A DNA stretch of 37,667 nt from NCBI RefSeq assembly GCF_017676365.1, contig NZ_JADKMA010000057.1:1-37667 (forward strand). The letters are read 5' to 3'. The notes below the pieces were generated by a model that was given only the letters and a program-made list of their open reading frames with translations, did not search any database and was not told the DNA's origin. The DNA comes from Streptomyces oryzae (lineage in GTDB: Bacteria > Actinomycetota > Actinomycetes > Streptomycetales > Streptomycetaceae). Made by a program: the position numbers and the translations under genes. Positions 1-11,961 of the stretch are shown here, one piece after another (the stretch's first letter is position 1; the number at the start of each line of letters is the position of its first letter).

Positions 1-834
1 GTCCCAGGCCGGGGAGGTGGGCGGGGCCGGCTCCTCCGGCAGGACGTCCAGGACCGCGTGCGCCACCTGGCCCTGCTCCAGCGCGCGGGCGAGCGCGTCG
101 GTGCGGACGGTCGCGCCCCGGCCGACGTTGAAGAAGGTCGCACCGGACATCGCCGCGAACAGCCCGGGGCCGAACAGGCCGCTCGTCTCGGGTGTGAGCG
201 GCAGCGCGTTGACGACCCAGCGGGCCGCGGCCAGCGGCGCGGTCAGTTCGGCGGACGGGCCGCCGACGCCGTCCGGGGTGCCGAGCGCGACGACCTCGTC
301 GAAGCCGGGCGCCGGGCGCGGGCTGCGGGCCACACCGACCGTGCGGACGCCGCAGCCGCGGAGCGCGGCACCGATTCCGGAACCGATGCTGCCGGTGCCG
401 AAGACGACGGCGAGGGTGCCGTCGGCCAGCTCGGTGGGCAGCCGGTTCCAGGTGCGGGACTCCTGCTGGTGCAGGAAGGCGGGGATGTTCTGCAGCTCGG
501 CCAGCGCCCAGGCCAGTACGTACTGACCGATCCGCTCCCCCATCCGGCCCACCGTGCGGGTCAGCAGCGTCTCCGGCGGCCATGGCGCGTGCGCCTTGAG
601 CAGGGCGTCGACCCCGGCGTTGGTGCTGTGCAGCCACAACAGCCGTTCGCCGGGGGCGAGTTCCGGCAGTGTGGGGCCCACATGGACCCGCGGCCCGGCG
701 CCGGTCCCGGTGGGCCGGCCGGTGATCTCCTCGACCCCCTCGCGTACCGCCGAGGGCAGGTCCGGATCCACGGTGACGACGGCGTCGCCGAGTTCCTGTC
801 CGATCCGGTGCGCGTCCACGCCTGCCGTCGCCAT
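1..834 (-). CDS. D-isomer-specific 2-hydroxyacid dehydrogenase, 3' end outside window
   Basis: NAD(P)-dependent oxidation or reduction of a 2-hydroxy/2-keto acid in the cytoplasm; the substrate cannot be told. The 278 codons present show the nucleotide-binding motif GTGSIGSGIG near residue 147, the family stretch NALPLTPETSGLF, and NVGRGATV in the cofactor domain. The frame is still open at base 1, ending in a VLDVLPEEP segment. This is just before the region that normally carries the catalytic histidine, so that residue cannot be checked. The ATG at 834 has GAGGGG about 5 nt upstream. The gene lies 34 nt downstream of a small minus-strand gene and probably shares its transcript. The family is secure; the substrate is unknown. 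Confidence 0.88.
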   Translation of the reverse strand, partial: MATAGVDAHRIGQELGDAVVTVDPDLPSAVREGVEEITGRPTGTGAGPRVHVGPTLPELAPGERLLWLHSTNAGVDALLKAHAPWPPETLLTRTVGRMGERIGQYVLAWALAELQNIPAFLHQQESRTWNRLPTELADGTLAVVFGTGSIGSGIGAALRGCGVRTVGVARSPRPAPGFDEVVALGTPDGVGGPSAELTAPLAAARWVVNALPLTPETSGLFGPGLFAAMSGATFFNVGRGATVRTDALARALEQGQVAHAVLDVLPEEPAPPTSPAWD

Positions 835-868
835 CAGTTCCCCTCTTCGCTCCCCGGCCCGTGGCCCC

Positions 869-1060
869 TCACGACGACGCGGTGATGCGCCAGTTGCCGA
901 CCTCACGGTACTGCGAGTCGTAGACGGCCGAACCGTCGCCCGGCTCCAGCGCGTAGTGGCGCAGGTTGCCGCCCCAGTACCGCAGCGCCCGGCCCAGCTC
1001 AGCCGCGGCCTCCCCTTCGCCGCGCATGTCGCTCATATCGACCTCGAGCACGAACTTCAC
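869..1060 (-). CDS. Small conserved hypothetical protein (63 aa)
   Basis: No function recognised. It starts with GTG, and an AAGGAGA ribosome binding site lies about 8 nt upstream, which supports translation. The product is soluble, with no signal peptide or membrane segment. Notable stretches are LGRALRYWGGNLRHY and VYDSQYREVGNWRI, rich in Trp and Tyr, the kind of compact conserved sequence often seen in small actinobacterial proteins. It precedes the 2-hydroxyacid dehydrogenase by 34 nt and diverges from the AIM24 gene. The 224-nt divergent region (1061-1284) showed no convincing promoter or operator by eye. Confidence 0.7.
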   Translation of the reverse strand: MKFVLEVDMSDMRGEGEAAAELGRALRYWGGNLRHYALEPGDGSAVYDSQYREVGNWRITASS

Positions 1061-1284
1061 GTCCCGTCTCCTTCTTCAGGCTTCGCCGCGGCCATTCCCT
1101 GCCGCCGGCGCCTTCCATCGTTTCATTGAACTGCTTTTTGGGACTTGTGACCGCGAGTGCGCTGCTGGCAGGCGGCACCAAGGGAGAGAAGTCTCAAATC
1201 AGGTCAGGGGCTTCCGGCTTCGCGGAACCGGCCTCCCCGCGGAATTTCTGGAAGGAGCGGAGGATTCCGGGGGACGATGGCGCC

Positions 1285-1959
1285 ATGCAGAGTGATCTCT
1301 TCGCTACGAAGAACATGGCGCAGCCCAGCCCCACGGCGGGAATGGAGCTGCAGAACGACAAGTGCGTGAAGTACACGGTGAACGGCGAGTGCTACGCGCG
1401 GCAGGGGTCGATGGTGGCCTGGCGGGGGAACCTTCGGTTCGAGAAGAAGGGCCAGGGGGTCGGCAACTTCCTCAAGCGCCAGGTCACCGGGGAAGGACTG
1501 GCGCTGATGTCGGTCAGCGGCCAGGGCGAGGCGTGGTTCGCGCACGAGGCGGAGAACTGCTTCATCATCGACATAGCGCCCGGCGACTCGCTCACCGTCA
1601 ACGGCCGCAACGTGCTGGTCTTCGACGCCGGGCTGCACTACGAGATCGGCATCGTCAAGGGCGCGGGGATGGCCGGCGGCGGGCTGTTCAACAGCGTCTT
1701 CTCCGGCCAGGGCAGGCTCGGTGTCATCTGCGAGGGCACGCCGATCGTCATCCCGGTCTCGCAGCAGGCGCCGGTGTTCGTGGACACCGACGCCGTGGTG
1801 GGCTGGAGCGCCCAGCTGCAGACCTCGCTGCACCGCTCACAGAGCTTCGGCTCCATGATCCGCGGCGGTTCCGGCGAGGCGGTCCAGCTCCGGCTGGACG
1901 GAGAGGGCTTCGTCATCGTCCGCCCCAGCGAGAAACAACCGAGCACGGCGAGCAACTGA
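1285..1959 (+). CDS. AIM24 family protein (224 aa)
   Basis: AIM24/TIGR00266-type beta-sandwich protein, biochemical role unknown. Glycine-rich beta strands fill its whole length, including LRFEKKGQGVGNFLKR, LMSVSGQGEAWFAHEAENC, VNGRNVLVFDAGLHYEIG, and a C-terminal turn GEGFVIVRPSE typical of the family. No signal peptide is visible. The open frame extends upstream to 1126, but the ATG at 1285 fits best: it begins the conserved region, and a G-rich stretch GGGGGA lies about 10 nt upstream. A stronger GGAAGGAGCGGAGG sits further upstream, at an awkward distance. The gene appears to stand alone. It converges on the ferredoxin reductase gene, with an intergenic repeat between them. Confidence 0.85.
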   Translation: MQSDLFATKNMAQPSPTAGMELQNDKCVKYTVNGECYARQGSMVAWRGNLRFEKKGQGVGNFLKRQVTGEGLALMSVSGQGEAWFAHEAENCFIIDIAPGDSLTVNGRNVLVFDAGLHYEIGIVKGAGMAGGGLFNSVFSGQGRLGVICEGTPIVIPVSQQAPVFVDTDAVVGWSAQLQTSLHRSQSFGSMIRGGSGEAVQLRLDGEGFVIVRPSEKQPSTASN

Positions 1960-1985
1960 CCCCTCCCGTGCAGGTGCCCCGCAAT

Positions 1986-2170
1986 GTGGGCTGCGCTTGC
2001 CCACCCTGCGCCCTGGGGGTGCCCCCTGCTCGAAGAGCTTGGGGGGCAGACTGCCCAAGCTTCGCGGACAAGCCATCAAGGGGCGCGGGGAACTGCGCGA
2101 CAAGCCACAAACAGCCCGCAGGCCGCGAAGGCGAGGCAGGGGTAGCCCCTCCCCGGAATCGGAGAGGGGC
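1986..2170 (+). repeat. Modular intergenic repeat, copy 1
   Basis: This fills the gap between two convergent genes. It has three modules: a hairpin element at 2013-2046 (GGGGGTGCCCCC followed by GCTC-GAA-GAGC and a run of G); a core at 2079-2110 (GGGGCGCGGGGAACTGCGCG plus CAAGCCACAA); and a terminal hairpin region with GCCCCTC (2145-2151) pairing to GAGGGGC (2164-2170). The core recurs near 4.8, 11.9 and 27.5 kb, and the upstream module recurs in copy 3. The hairpins could act as a bidirectional terminator or RNA stabiliser; that is inference. Confidence 0.8.
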
Positions 2171-2182
2171 CCCGGCGACGGG

Positions 2183-3373
2183 TCAGGCCGCAACCATCCC
2201 GGCGCGAGCCAGCTCGCGCCGGGCCCGCATGAAGGGGCGCGGCCGGTTGGCCGCGAACACGGCCGTGGTGGCCCCCTCCCGCTCGTAGACGGCGAGGAAA
2301 CTGCGGTCCTCCGGCGAGCCCTCCACCACCCGCACGGTGTCGCCCGGACCACGGCTGCCCGCGAGCTGGAGCCGCACGCCGTACTGGTCGGACCAGAAGT
2401 ACGGCAGCGCTGTGTACGTCTCCACCGTCGTACCGGCCAGCAGATTGCGCACGGCGACGGCCGGGGCCTCCATGGCGCTGGTCCAGTGCTCGGCCCGGTG
2501 CCCGGCGCTGCGGGCCACATCGCCCACGGCCACCACACCCGGCACCGGGGTGACGCCGCCCGCGTCGCACACGACGCCGTCGTCCAGCGGCAGCCCTGAG
2601 CCTTCCAGCCAGCCGGTGGCGGGCCGTACGCCGATCCCCACCACGACCACGTCGGCCGGCAGGAACCGGCCGTCGGCCAGCTCGACCCAGCCGACCCGCC
2701 TCCGCCCGCCTGCTGCCTGAGTCGGCCGGTCGCCGTCCGGGTGCAGCGCGCGCACACCGGTTCCGGTGAGCAGGGCGACGCCGTGGTCGGTGTGCAGAGC
2801 GGCGCAGAACTCGGCGATCTGGGCGCCGAGTTGGGGCAGCAGTGGCTGCGCGGCGGCCTCGACGACTGTCACGTTGTGGCCGAGGGTGGCGCAGGACGAG
2901 GCGACCTCGGCGCCGATGAAGCCGGCGCCGATCACCACGACCCGCACCTGCCCCCGGCTGAGCTCCTCACGGAGCGCGGCGGCGTCGTCCAGAGTGCGCA
3001 GGGTGTGCACTCCCTCCAGCGGCTCGCCGGGCAGGGTGCGGGGCACCGCGCCGGTGGCCAGGACGACGCCGTCGGTGGACAGCCTGCGGCCGTCCGTGAG
3101 CGTGACCGTACGGGCGGGCGGGTCCAGGCCCTCGGCGCGGGTGCCCAGCAGCCAGTCGGCGTCCAGGTCGGCGATCTCCTCCGCGTCGGCGAGGGAGAGC
3201 CGCTCGGCGGTCACCGCGCCGGTCAGGAATTCTTTGGAGAGTGGAGGGCGGTCGTAGGGGCGATGGTGCTCCTCCCCTACGATCACGAGCCTGCCGTCGT
3301 AGCCCTCGGCGCGCAGCGCCAGCGCGGCATGGAGTCCTGCCAGGGAGGCGCCGATCACGGTGATGGTGTTCAT
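2183..3373 (-). CDS. FAD-dependent ferredoxin reductase (396 aa)
   Basis: Transfers electrons from NAD(P)H through FAD to a Rieske ferredoxin. The fold is the BphA4/putidaredoxin reductase type: an N-terminal FAD motif GASLAG (residues 8-13), the family stretch RPYDRPPLSKEFL (38-50), a second dinucleotide motif GAGFIGAE (149-156), the FAD-site VVAVGDVA, and a C-terminal reductase domain with PYFWSDQYG. The ATG at 3373 overlaps the stop of the Rieske ferredoxin gene by 4 nt, so the two are translationally coupled. The frame is open further upstream, but that part overlaps the ferredoxin gene and lacks homology. By context the pair powers the Rieske oxygenase at 9941-11062; this link is inferred. 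Confidence 0.92.
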   Translation of the reverse strand: MNTITVIGASLAGLHAALALRAEGYDGRLVIVGEEHHRPYDRPPLSKEFLTGAVTAERLSLADAEEIADLDADWLLGTRAEGLDPPARTVTLTDGRRLSTDGVVLATGAVPRTLPGEPLEGVHTLRTLDDAAALREELSRGQVRVVVIGAGFIGAEVASSCATLGHNVTVVEAAAQPLLPQLGAQIAEFCAALHTDHGVALLTGTGVRALHPDGDRPTQAAGGRRRVGWVELADGRFLPADVVVVGIGVRPATGWLEGSGLPLDDGVVCDAGGVTPVPGVVAVGDVARSAGHRAEHWTSAMEAPAVAVRNLLAGTTVETYTALPYFWSDQYGVRLQLAGSRGPGDTVRVVEGSPEDRSFLAVYEREGATTAVFAANRPRPFMRARRELARAGMVAA

Positions 3374-3726
3374 GCGGCGCTCCCTTGTCCGGCCACAGCG
3401 GTGTGCGGCGCCTGTACGGCCCGGTCGGACTCGACATGTACCCATACGGTGCCGTCGAGCACGCTCACCGGGTGGGTGCGCACCGCCTTGCGAGCGGGGA
3501 GGCAGGTGGGACGGCCGGTGCGCAGGTCGAATGAAGCGGCGTGCAGCGGGCATTCGACCAGACAGCCCTCGAGCCAGCCTTCGGACAGGGACGCGTCCTG
3601 GTGGGTGCAGGTGTCGTCGATGGCGTAGAGCTCGCCGTCGGCGTTGAAGACGGCGATGGGAGGTTCGAGGTCGAGACGGACGGACTCGCCTTCGGGCAGG
3701 TCCTCAAGGCGGCAGACAGGGATCAC
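3370..3726 (-). CDS. Rieske [2Fe-2S] ferredoxin (118 aa)
   Basis: Small soluble electron carrier of the NirD/BphF type. The cluster ligands are visible: C40 and H42 in CTH, C59 and H62 in CPLH, separated by the usual 16 residues. The spacing and the single-domain length match Rieske ferredoxins that pass electrons from a reductase to a ring-hydroxylating-type oxygenase. The start is GTG at 3726. It is the first gene of a two-gene operon with the overlapping ferredoxin reductase, and is divergent from the IclR regulator. A palindrome at 3826-3861 lies in its promoter region. The C-terminal 20 residues are Ala/Gly-rich and probably disordered. Confidence 0.93.
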   Translation of the reverse strand: MIPVCRLEDLPEGESVRLDLEPPIAVFNADGELYAIDDTCTHQDASLSEGWLEGCLVECPLHAASFDLRTGRPTCLPARKAVRTHPVSVLDGTVWVHVESDRAVQAPHTAVAGQGSAA

Positions 3727-3816
3727 TGTGGTTCACCTCACGAGCACGTTCGAGTGAGCAGGGTCAGTCGGCCCGGTGCCGGGTGGCCCGGAAAGGTGCG
3801 GGGGAGACGCGTCACT

Positions 3817-3861
3817 ACTATCCGAGTTCCGCATCACGCACGATGGAGCGTGATGCGCAAC
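3817..3861. promoter_or_regulatory. Candidate IclR operator in divergent promoter region
   Basis: A 36-bp inverted repeat at 3826-3861 has 14-bp arms (GTTCCGCATCACGC and GCGTGATGCGCAAC) with one mismatch and an 8-bp spacer; the inner 10 bp are perfect. It sits between the start of the Rieske ferredoxin (minus) and iclR-type (plus) genes. A possible minus-strand -10 (GATAGT, complement of 3817-3822) lies just downstream of it. IclR-type repressors commonly bind such sites in divergent regions. That this IclR protein binds here is inferred. Confidence 0.6.
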
Positions 3862-3994
3862 AGAATCCAAGCGGGGAGGCTTCACGTCAAGCACTCGCCG
3901 ACGACCTCCGCGGACACTCCGGGGAGAACGGCGCGCGGCCGCGCACCAGCAACCGGGAACCACAACCAGGCCAGCAGGCGGTGACGTTGAGCAG

Positions 3995-4798
3995 ATGAGT
4001 GAAAAGACGGAGGACACAGGGACTGGCAAGCAGTCCAGAGGCGCGGCAGCTTCGGTCCAGTCGGTCGACCGCGCGGTGAGCGTGCTGGAGATTCTGGCCC
4101 GGCACGGCGACGCGGGTGTGACGGAAATCGCCGAGGAACTGGGCGTCCACAAATCGACAGCGTTCCGGCTGCTGGGCGTCCTGGAGGCCAGAGGGCTGGT
4201 CTCCCAGGAGCAGGACCGCGGCAAGTACTACCTGGGCCCCGGCGTGCTGCGCCTGGCCGGAGCGGCGGCTTCCCGGCTGGACATCTCGCAGGAGGGCGCG
4301 CCCGTCTGCCGCGAGCTGGCCGAGGACGCCGGGGAGACGGCGAACATCGCGGTCCTGGACGACGACGCCGCGGTCAACATCATGCAGGCGCGTGGCGCCT
4401 CCTCGGTCACCGCGCAGAACTGGCTGGGCAGACGGACCCCGCTGCACGCCACCTCCAGCGGAAAGGCACTGCTGGCGCACCAGCCGAAGTCCGTGCAGGA
4501 GAGCGTGCTGTCCCGGAAGCTGCCGCGGCTCACGGAGTCGACCGTGATCTCGCCGGCGGAGCTGCGTGCGGAGCTGAAATCGGTGGTCAAGACCGGTTTC
4601 GCGGTGGCGCGGGACGAGCTGGAGCTCGGCCTGCACGCGGTGGCGGCCCCGGTGCGGGCCCACGACGGGAAGGTCATCGGCGCGATCAGCGTCTCCGGAC
4701 CGTCCTACCGGCTGGAGGAGGAACGGCTCCAGGAGGTGGCCAAACGCACGATGGCCGCCGCCCAGGACCTCTCCCGCCGCATGGGCTACGCCTACTGA
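3995..4798 (+). CDS. IclR family transcriptional regulator (267 aa)
   Basis: Probable local regulator of the betaine demethylation genes on both sides. An N-terminal winged helix (about residues 25-85) carries SVDRAVSVLEILARHG, VTEIAEELGVHKSTAFRLL and GLVSQEQDRGKYYLGPGVLRLA. The IclR ligand-binding domain follows (about 100-265), with LHATSSGKALLA and FAVARDELELGLHAVAAPV. The ATG at 3995 has only a weak ribosome binding site. The gene diverges from the ferredoxin/reductase pair across a 268-nt control region holding a long palindrome. It precedes the formaldehyde dehydrogenase operon, separated by a repeat, a terminator and a promoter. The effector is unknown; a betaine pathway intermediate is a reasonable guess. 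Confidence 0.92.
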   Translation: MSEKTEDTGTGKQSRGAAASVQSVDRAVSVLEILARHGDAGVTEIAEELGVHKSTAFRLLGVLEARGLVSQEQDRGKYYLGPGVLRLAGAAASRLDISQEGAPVCRELAEDAGETANIAVLDDDAAVNIMQARGASSVTAQNWLGRRTPLHATSSGKALLAHQPKSVQESVLSRKLPRLTESTVISPAELRAELKSVVKTGFAVARDELELGLHAVAAPVRAHDGKVIGAISVSGPSYRLEEERLQEVAKRTMAAAQDLSRRMGYAY

Positions 4799-4804
4799 GA
4801 GGTC

Positions 4805-4896
4805 CCGCGCCCCGTAAGGGGCGCGGGGAACTGCGCGACAAGCCACAAGCAATCCCGCAGCCCGCACACCACAGGCAGGGGCATCCCCTCCCCGAA
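4805..4896 (+). repeat. Modular intergenic repeat, copy 2 (short form)
   Basis: It starts with a hairpin CGCGCCCC-GTAA-GGGGCGCG and continues into the core at 4816-4848, identical to copy 1 through CAAGCCACAA. It ends with AGGGGCATCCCCT, a small hairpin. It lacks the upstream GGGGGTACCCCC module of copies 1 and 3. It lies directly after the IclR stop codon, in the same orientation as in the other copies. Confidence 0.8.
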
Positions 4897-4975
4897 ACAA
4901 CCTCGAAACAGCCGTCGAAAACTACAATTTTCTGACGGGGCATCAGCGCAGGCACCGCCCCGACCTCCCATAACT

Positions 4976-5013
4976 GCGGGTCCGGCCCCCGGCCGGACCC
5001 GCATCGCGTTTTT
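4976..5013 (+). terminator. Probable intrinsic terminator after the IclR gene
   Basis: A perfect 12-bp stem (GCGGGTCCGGCC at 4976-4987, GGCCGGACCCGC at 4991-5002) has a 3-nt loop and is followed six bases later by five T residues. It would separate the IclR transcript from the downstream dehydrogenase operon. The T tract is short and slightly displaced, so efficiency is uncertain. Confidence 0.7.
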
Positions 5014-5048
5014 CTGACACCTCGTCATCAACCCGTGATCCACAACTC

Positions 5049-5114
5049 TTGACGGGCGAGGTTCGGCGTTCTCACTATGTCTCCCATAGCGCAACCAGTC
5101 GTGCACTACGCAAC
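5049..5114 (+). promoter_or_regulatory. Promoter and candidate operator of the demethylation operon
   Basis: A -35-like TTGACG (5049-5054) is followed after 18 bp by CACTAT (5073-5078). A perfect small palindrome, CTATG-TCTCC-CATAG (5075-5089), overlaps the -10. GCGCAAC (5089-5095) and ACGCAAC (5108-5114) match the outer half-site GCGCAAC of the 3826-3861 palindrome. This suggests the same regulator acts at both places. The arrangement would suit repression, but it is unproven. Confidence 0.5.
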
Positions 5115-5132
5115 AAGCTGCGAGGTCTGGGA

Positions 5133-8728
<3,596 letters not shown>

Positions 8729-8744
8729 GCGCCGAGGAGCCCCA

Positions 8745-9944
8745 ATGTCACATCCCCGCGATGTCATCGTCATCGGTCTCGGCGGCATGGGCAGTGCCGC
8801 CGCCTGTCACCTGGCCGCCCGCGGCCACCGGGTCCTCGGGCTGGAGCGCTTCGGTCCGGCCCACAACCGCGGCTCCAGCCACGGTGGTTCCCGCATGATC
8901 CGCCAGTCCTACTTCGAGGATCCCGGCTACGTTCCGCTGCTCCTCCGCTCCTACGACCTGTTCGCGAAGCTGGAACGCGACACCGGCCGCAGCATCGCCA
9001 ACCTGTGCGGCGGTGTGATGGTGGGCCGCCAGGACAGCCAGGCCGTCGCCGGCAGCCTGCGCTCGGCCCGGCAGTGGGACCTCTCCCACGAGATGCTGGA
9101 CGCGGCCGAGGTACGCCGCCGCTTCCCGACTCTCACACCGGCGGACGACGAGGTGGCGCTGTACGAGGAGCGCGCCGGTTTCGTCCGTCCGGAGGCGACC
9201 GTCACAGCGCATGTGCAGCTCGCCCAGCGGGCCGGTGCCGAGCTGCGGTTCGAGGAGCCGGTGACCCGGTGGGAGGTGCTGCCGGGCGGCAGAGGCGTAC
9301 GGGTGCACACCTCGGACGACGTGTACACCGCCGGGCACCTGGTGGTCTGCCCCGGCGCGTGGGCGCCGCGGCTGCTCGCCGATCTCGGTGTCGGCTTCGC
9401 CGTCGAGCGGCAGGTCATGTACTGGTTCCACCCGCTGGGCGGCACAGCCGCGTTCACGCCTGAGCACCATCCCGTCTACATCTGGGAGGACGCGGACGGC
9501 GCGCAGTTCTACGGCTTCCCGGCGATCGAGGGCCCGGAGGGCGGGGTGAAGGCCGCCTTCTTCCGCAAGGGCTCGCTGTGCGATCCGGAGACCATCGACC
9601 GCACCGTCTCGGAGGCGGAGGCAGCGGCGATGGCCGCGCACCTGCGTACCCGGGTCCCCGAGCTGCCCGGGCGGCTGCGCAAGGCCGTCACCTGTATGTA
9701 CACCACCACTCCCGACGAGCACTTCGTGCTGGCCCGGCATCCGGAGCACCCGGACGCGGTGACCGTGGCCTGCGGATTCTCCGGGCACGGCTTCAAGTTC
9801 GTACCCGTCGTCGGCGAGATCCTCGCCGACTTGGCGCTCGACGGCACCACCGAGCACCCGATCGACCTGTTCGACCCGCTCAGGGAACCCCTGAAGGCCC
9901 CGCACCGCCAGTTCGCCACTCCCGAGGGAGAAACCACGCCATGA
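8745..9944 (+). CDS. Monomeric sarcosine oxidase / N-methyl amino acid oxidase (399 aa)
   Basis: Flavoenzyme oxidising sarcosine to glycine, formaldehyde and hydrogen peroxide. It has the N-terminal FAD motif GLGGMGSAA (11-19) and [11 protein letters not shown] (43-53). The covalent flavin cysteine is C317 in [13 protein letters not shown], and the C-terminal signature is [10 protein letters not shown] (343-352). The length matches the MSOX/SolA family. MSOX rather than N-methyltryptophan oxidase is chosen because of its neighbours. The ATG at 8745 has GAGGAG upstream. It follows the dimethylglycine oxidase by 16 nt and overlaps the oxygenase gene by 4 nt, so the step order in the pathway is mirrored by tight linkage. 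Confidence 0.9.
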   Translation: MSHPRDVIVIGLGGMGSAAACHLAARGHRVLGLERFGPAHNRGSSHGGSRMIRQSYFEDPGYVPLLLRSYDLFAKLERDTGRSIANLCGGVMVGRQDSQAVAGSLRSARQWDLSHEMLDAAEVRRRFPTLTPADDEVALYEERAGFVRPEATVTAHVQLAQRAGAELRFEEPVTRWEVLPGGRGVRVHTSDDVYTAGHLVVCPGAWAPRLLADLGVGFAVERQVMYWFHPLGGTAAFTPEHHPVYIWEDADGAQFYGFPAIEGPEGGVKAAFFRKGSLCDPETIDRTVSEAEAAAMAAHLRTRVPELPGRLRKAVTCMYTTTPDEHFVLARHPEHPDAVTVACGFSGHGFKFVPVVGEILADLALDGTTEHPIDLFDPLREPLKAPHRQFATPEGETTP

Positions 9945-11062
9945 CGACCGTTGTCGGCAGCCTGCTGGCGACCCTGCCAGGAGACCGCTACACCGATCCG
10001 GAGAACTTCCGGCGCGAGCAGGAGCGCATCTTCGAGACCGAGTGGTTCTGCGCGGTCCGCTCGGCGGACCTGGACAAGCCCGGCGCCTACCGCACCGTTC
10101 AAGTGGGCAGGGAAAGCGTGCTGATCACCCGCAACCGGCGCGGTGAGCTGCGGGCCTTCCTCAACGTGTGCCGGCACCGCGGCGCCCGGCTGTGCACCGA
10201 GCAGGCGGGCGAGGTGCGGCGCAGCCTCCAGTGCCCGTACCACGCCTGGACCTACGACCTGGACGGCAAGCTGACCGCGGCCCCGAATCTGACGCGGATG
10301 CCGGACGTGGACCGTACCGCGTACGGGCTGCACACGGTGGCGCTGCGCGAGTGGCTGGGCTACGCCTGGGTGTGCCTGTCGGCCGAGCCGCCGTCGTTCG
10401 AGCAGACGGTGATGGGGGACGTCGCCGACCGGCTCGGCGGCACCGACGTGATCGGGCACTACGCGATCGAGTCGCTGGCCCTGGGCCGGCGCCACACCTA
10501 CGACGTCGCGGCCAACTGGAAGCTCATCATCGAGAACTTCATGGAGTGCTACCACTGCGCCACCATCCACCCCGAACTGACCGACGTACTACCGGAGTTC
10601 GCCGACGGCTTCGCCGCGCAGTACTACGTGGGGCACGGGCCGGAGTTCGCCGCCGAGGCGGAGGGCTTCACGGTGGACGGCAGCGCGGGCTTCGACCGGC
10701 TGCCCGGCGTCCCCGACACCCACGACCGGCGCTACTACGCCATCACCATCCGGCCGCAGGTGTTCGTGAACCTGGTGCCCGACCATGTGATCGTCCACCG
10801 GATGTTCCCGATGGCCGAGGACCGCACGGTGATCGAATGCGACTGGCTGTACGCGCCGGAGGTGATCGCCGCGGGCGCCGACATCTCGCACTCCGTTGAG
10901 CTCTTCCACCGGGTCAACGTCCAGGACTTCGACGCCTGCGAACGCACCCAGCCCGCAATGGCCTCCCGCGCCTACCGGGACGGCGGCGTCCTGGTCCCCA
11001 GCGAACACCACATCGGTGACTTCCACACCTGGGTCACCGACCGGCTGACCGACCCGGGCTGA
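9941..11062 (+). CDS. Rieske non-heme iron oxygenase alpha subunit, probable glycine betaine monooxygenase (373 aa)
   Basis: Likely removes one methyl group from glycine betaine, giving dimethylglycine and formaldehyde. The Rieske cluster ligands are C77-x-H79 and C98-x2-H101 (CRHRG and CPYHAW). The catalytic iron site is [15 protein letters not shown], with H205 and H210, and a distal Asp around residue 329. The sequence resembles the GbcA/choline-monooxygenase group rather than aromatic dioxygenases. No beta subunit is nearby, as expected for that group. The electron donors are probably the ferredoxin and reductase at 2183-3726. The ATG overlaps the sarcosine oxidase stop by 4 nt. Another trimethylammonium compound such as stachydrine or carnitine cannot be excluded as substrate. 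Confidence 0.86.
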   Translation: MTTVVGSLLATLPGDRYTDPENFRREQERIFETEWFCAVRSADLDKPGAYRTVQVGRESVLITRNRRGELRAFLNVCRHRGARLCTEQAGEVRRSLQCPYHAWTYDLDGKLTAAPNLTRMPDVDRTAYGLHTVALREWLGYAWVCLSAEPPSFEQTVMGDVADRLGGTDVIGHYAIESLALGRRHTYDVAANWKLIIENFMECYHCATIHPELTDVLPEFADGFAAQYYVGHGPEFAAEAEGFTVDGSAGFDRLPGVPDTHDRRYYAITIRPQVFVNLVPDHVIVHRMFPMAEDRTVIECDWLYAPEVIAAGADISHSVELFHRVNVQDFDACERTQPAMASRAYRDGGVLVPSEHHIGDFHTWVTDRLTDPG

Positions 11063-11096
11063 ACACCCGCGCGTGAGCCATGATGGGGTGGGGCGC

Positions 11097-11777
11097 ATGA
11101 ACGGTGCGCCCCACCCCTCCCCCGCCGCCAGGGCACTCGCGGCGGCGCGGCTGGTGATCTTCGACTGCGACGGGGTGCTGGTCGACACGGAGCGGATCGG
11201 GCCCGAGGTCGTCGCCGCGATGGCGACCGAGGCGGGCTGGCCGCTGACCCCGGCCGACGTGCTGGAGAAGTTCCTGGGCACCCCCGAGCCGTATCTGCTG
11301 GCCCAGGTGCGCGCTCATGCCACGGTGCCCGTGGACGAGAGCTGGCTGGTGGAGTACCGCTCCCGGGTCGCCGCCGCGTTCGACGCGGCCCCGCACACGA
11401 TGCCCGGCGTCCCCGAGCTGCTGGACGCGCTGGACGCGCGGGGCGTCCCGCACTGCGTCGCCAGCAGCGGCAGCCACGCGCGGATCCGCCACTCACTGAC
11501 GGCTGCCGGCCTGTGGCACCGCTTCACCGGCCGGATCTTCAGCGCGGAGGACGTCCGCGAGGGCAAGCCCGCACCCGATCTGTTCCTGCACGCGGCCGCG
11601 GTCTGCGGTGTGCCGCCCGCGGAGTGCCTGGTGATCGAGGACAGCCCGGCGGGCGTCCGCGCCGCCCACGCCGCGCACATGCCGGTGCTCGGCTACACCG
11701 GCGGGCCCACCCCCGCCGCCTGGCTGGCCGACGCAAGCGCGGGCACCCTGACGGACCTCCACGAGCTCACCGTTTGA
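11097..11777 (+). CDS. HAD superfamily (subfamily IA) phosphatase (226 aa)
   Basis: Probable small-molecule phosphatase or phosphoglucomutase-like enzyme. It has the HAD motif [12 protein letters not shown] with the nucleophile and acid aspartates, a helical cap domain, motif II SSG, motif III lysine in EGKPAPDLF, and motif [14 protein letters not shown]. These match the GmhB-unrelated, PGM/GPP-like HAD-IA group. The ATG at 11097 follows a G-rich stretch and is chosen over the in-frame GTG at 11073. It lies 34 nt after the oxygenase gene and may be cotranscribed, but no step of betaine breakdown needs it. It converges on the GntR gene, with a repeat between them. Confidence 0.87.
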   Translation: MNGAPHPSPAARALAAARLVIFDCDGVLVDTERIGPEVVAAMATEAGWPLTPADVLEKFLGTPEPYLLAQVRAHATVPVDESWLVEYRSRVAAAFDAAPHTMPGVPELLDALDARGVPHCVASSGSHARIRHSLTAAGLWHRFTGRIFSAEDVREGKPAPDLFLHAAAVCGVPPAECLVIEDSPAGVRAAHAAHMPVLGYTGGPTPAAWLADASAGTLTDLHELTV

Positions 11778-11791
11778 CCACGGGCACCCGG

Positions 11792-11960
11792 CGTGGGGGC
11801 TGCGCTTGCCAGCCCTGCGCCTGGGGGTACCCCCTGCTCGAAGAGCTTGGGGGAGCAGACTGCCCAAGCTTCGCGGGGCAGCCATTCAGGGGCGCGGGGA
11901 ACTGCGCGCGCAACCACAACACACCCGCAGCCTGCAACACACAACAAGGGGCAGCCCCTG
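11792..11960 (+). repeat. Modular intergenic repeat, copy 3
   Basis: Long form like copy 1. The hairpin element is at 11821-11855 (GGGGGTACCCCC then GCTC-GAA-GAGC-TTGGGGG), the segment AGACTGCCCAAGCTTCGCGG matches copy 1, and the core is at 11888-11919. It ends in AAGGGGCAGCCCCT. It fills almost all of the space between the convergent HAD and GntR genes. Confidence 0.8.
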
Positions 11961-11961
11961 C

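Noticed and set aside
11097..11777. HAD phosphatase as a step in betaine breakdown
   Set aside because: No phosphorylated intermediate occurs between betaine and glycine; proximity alone is not enough.
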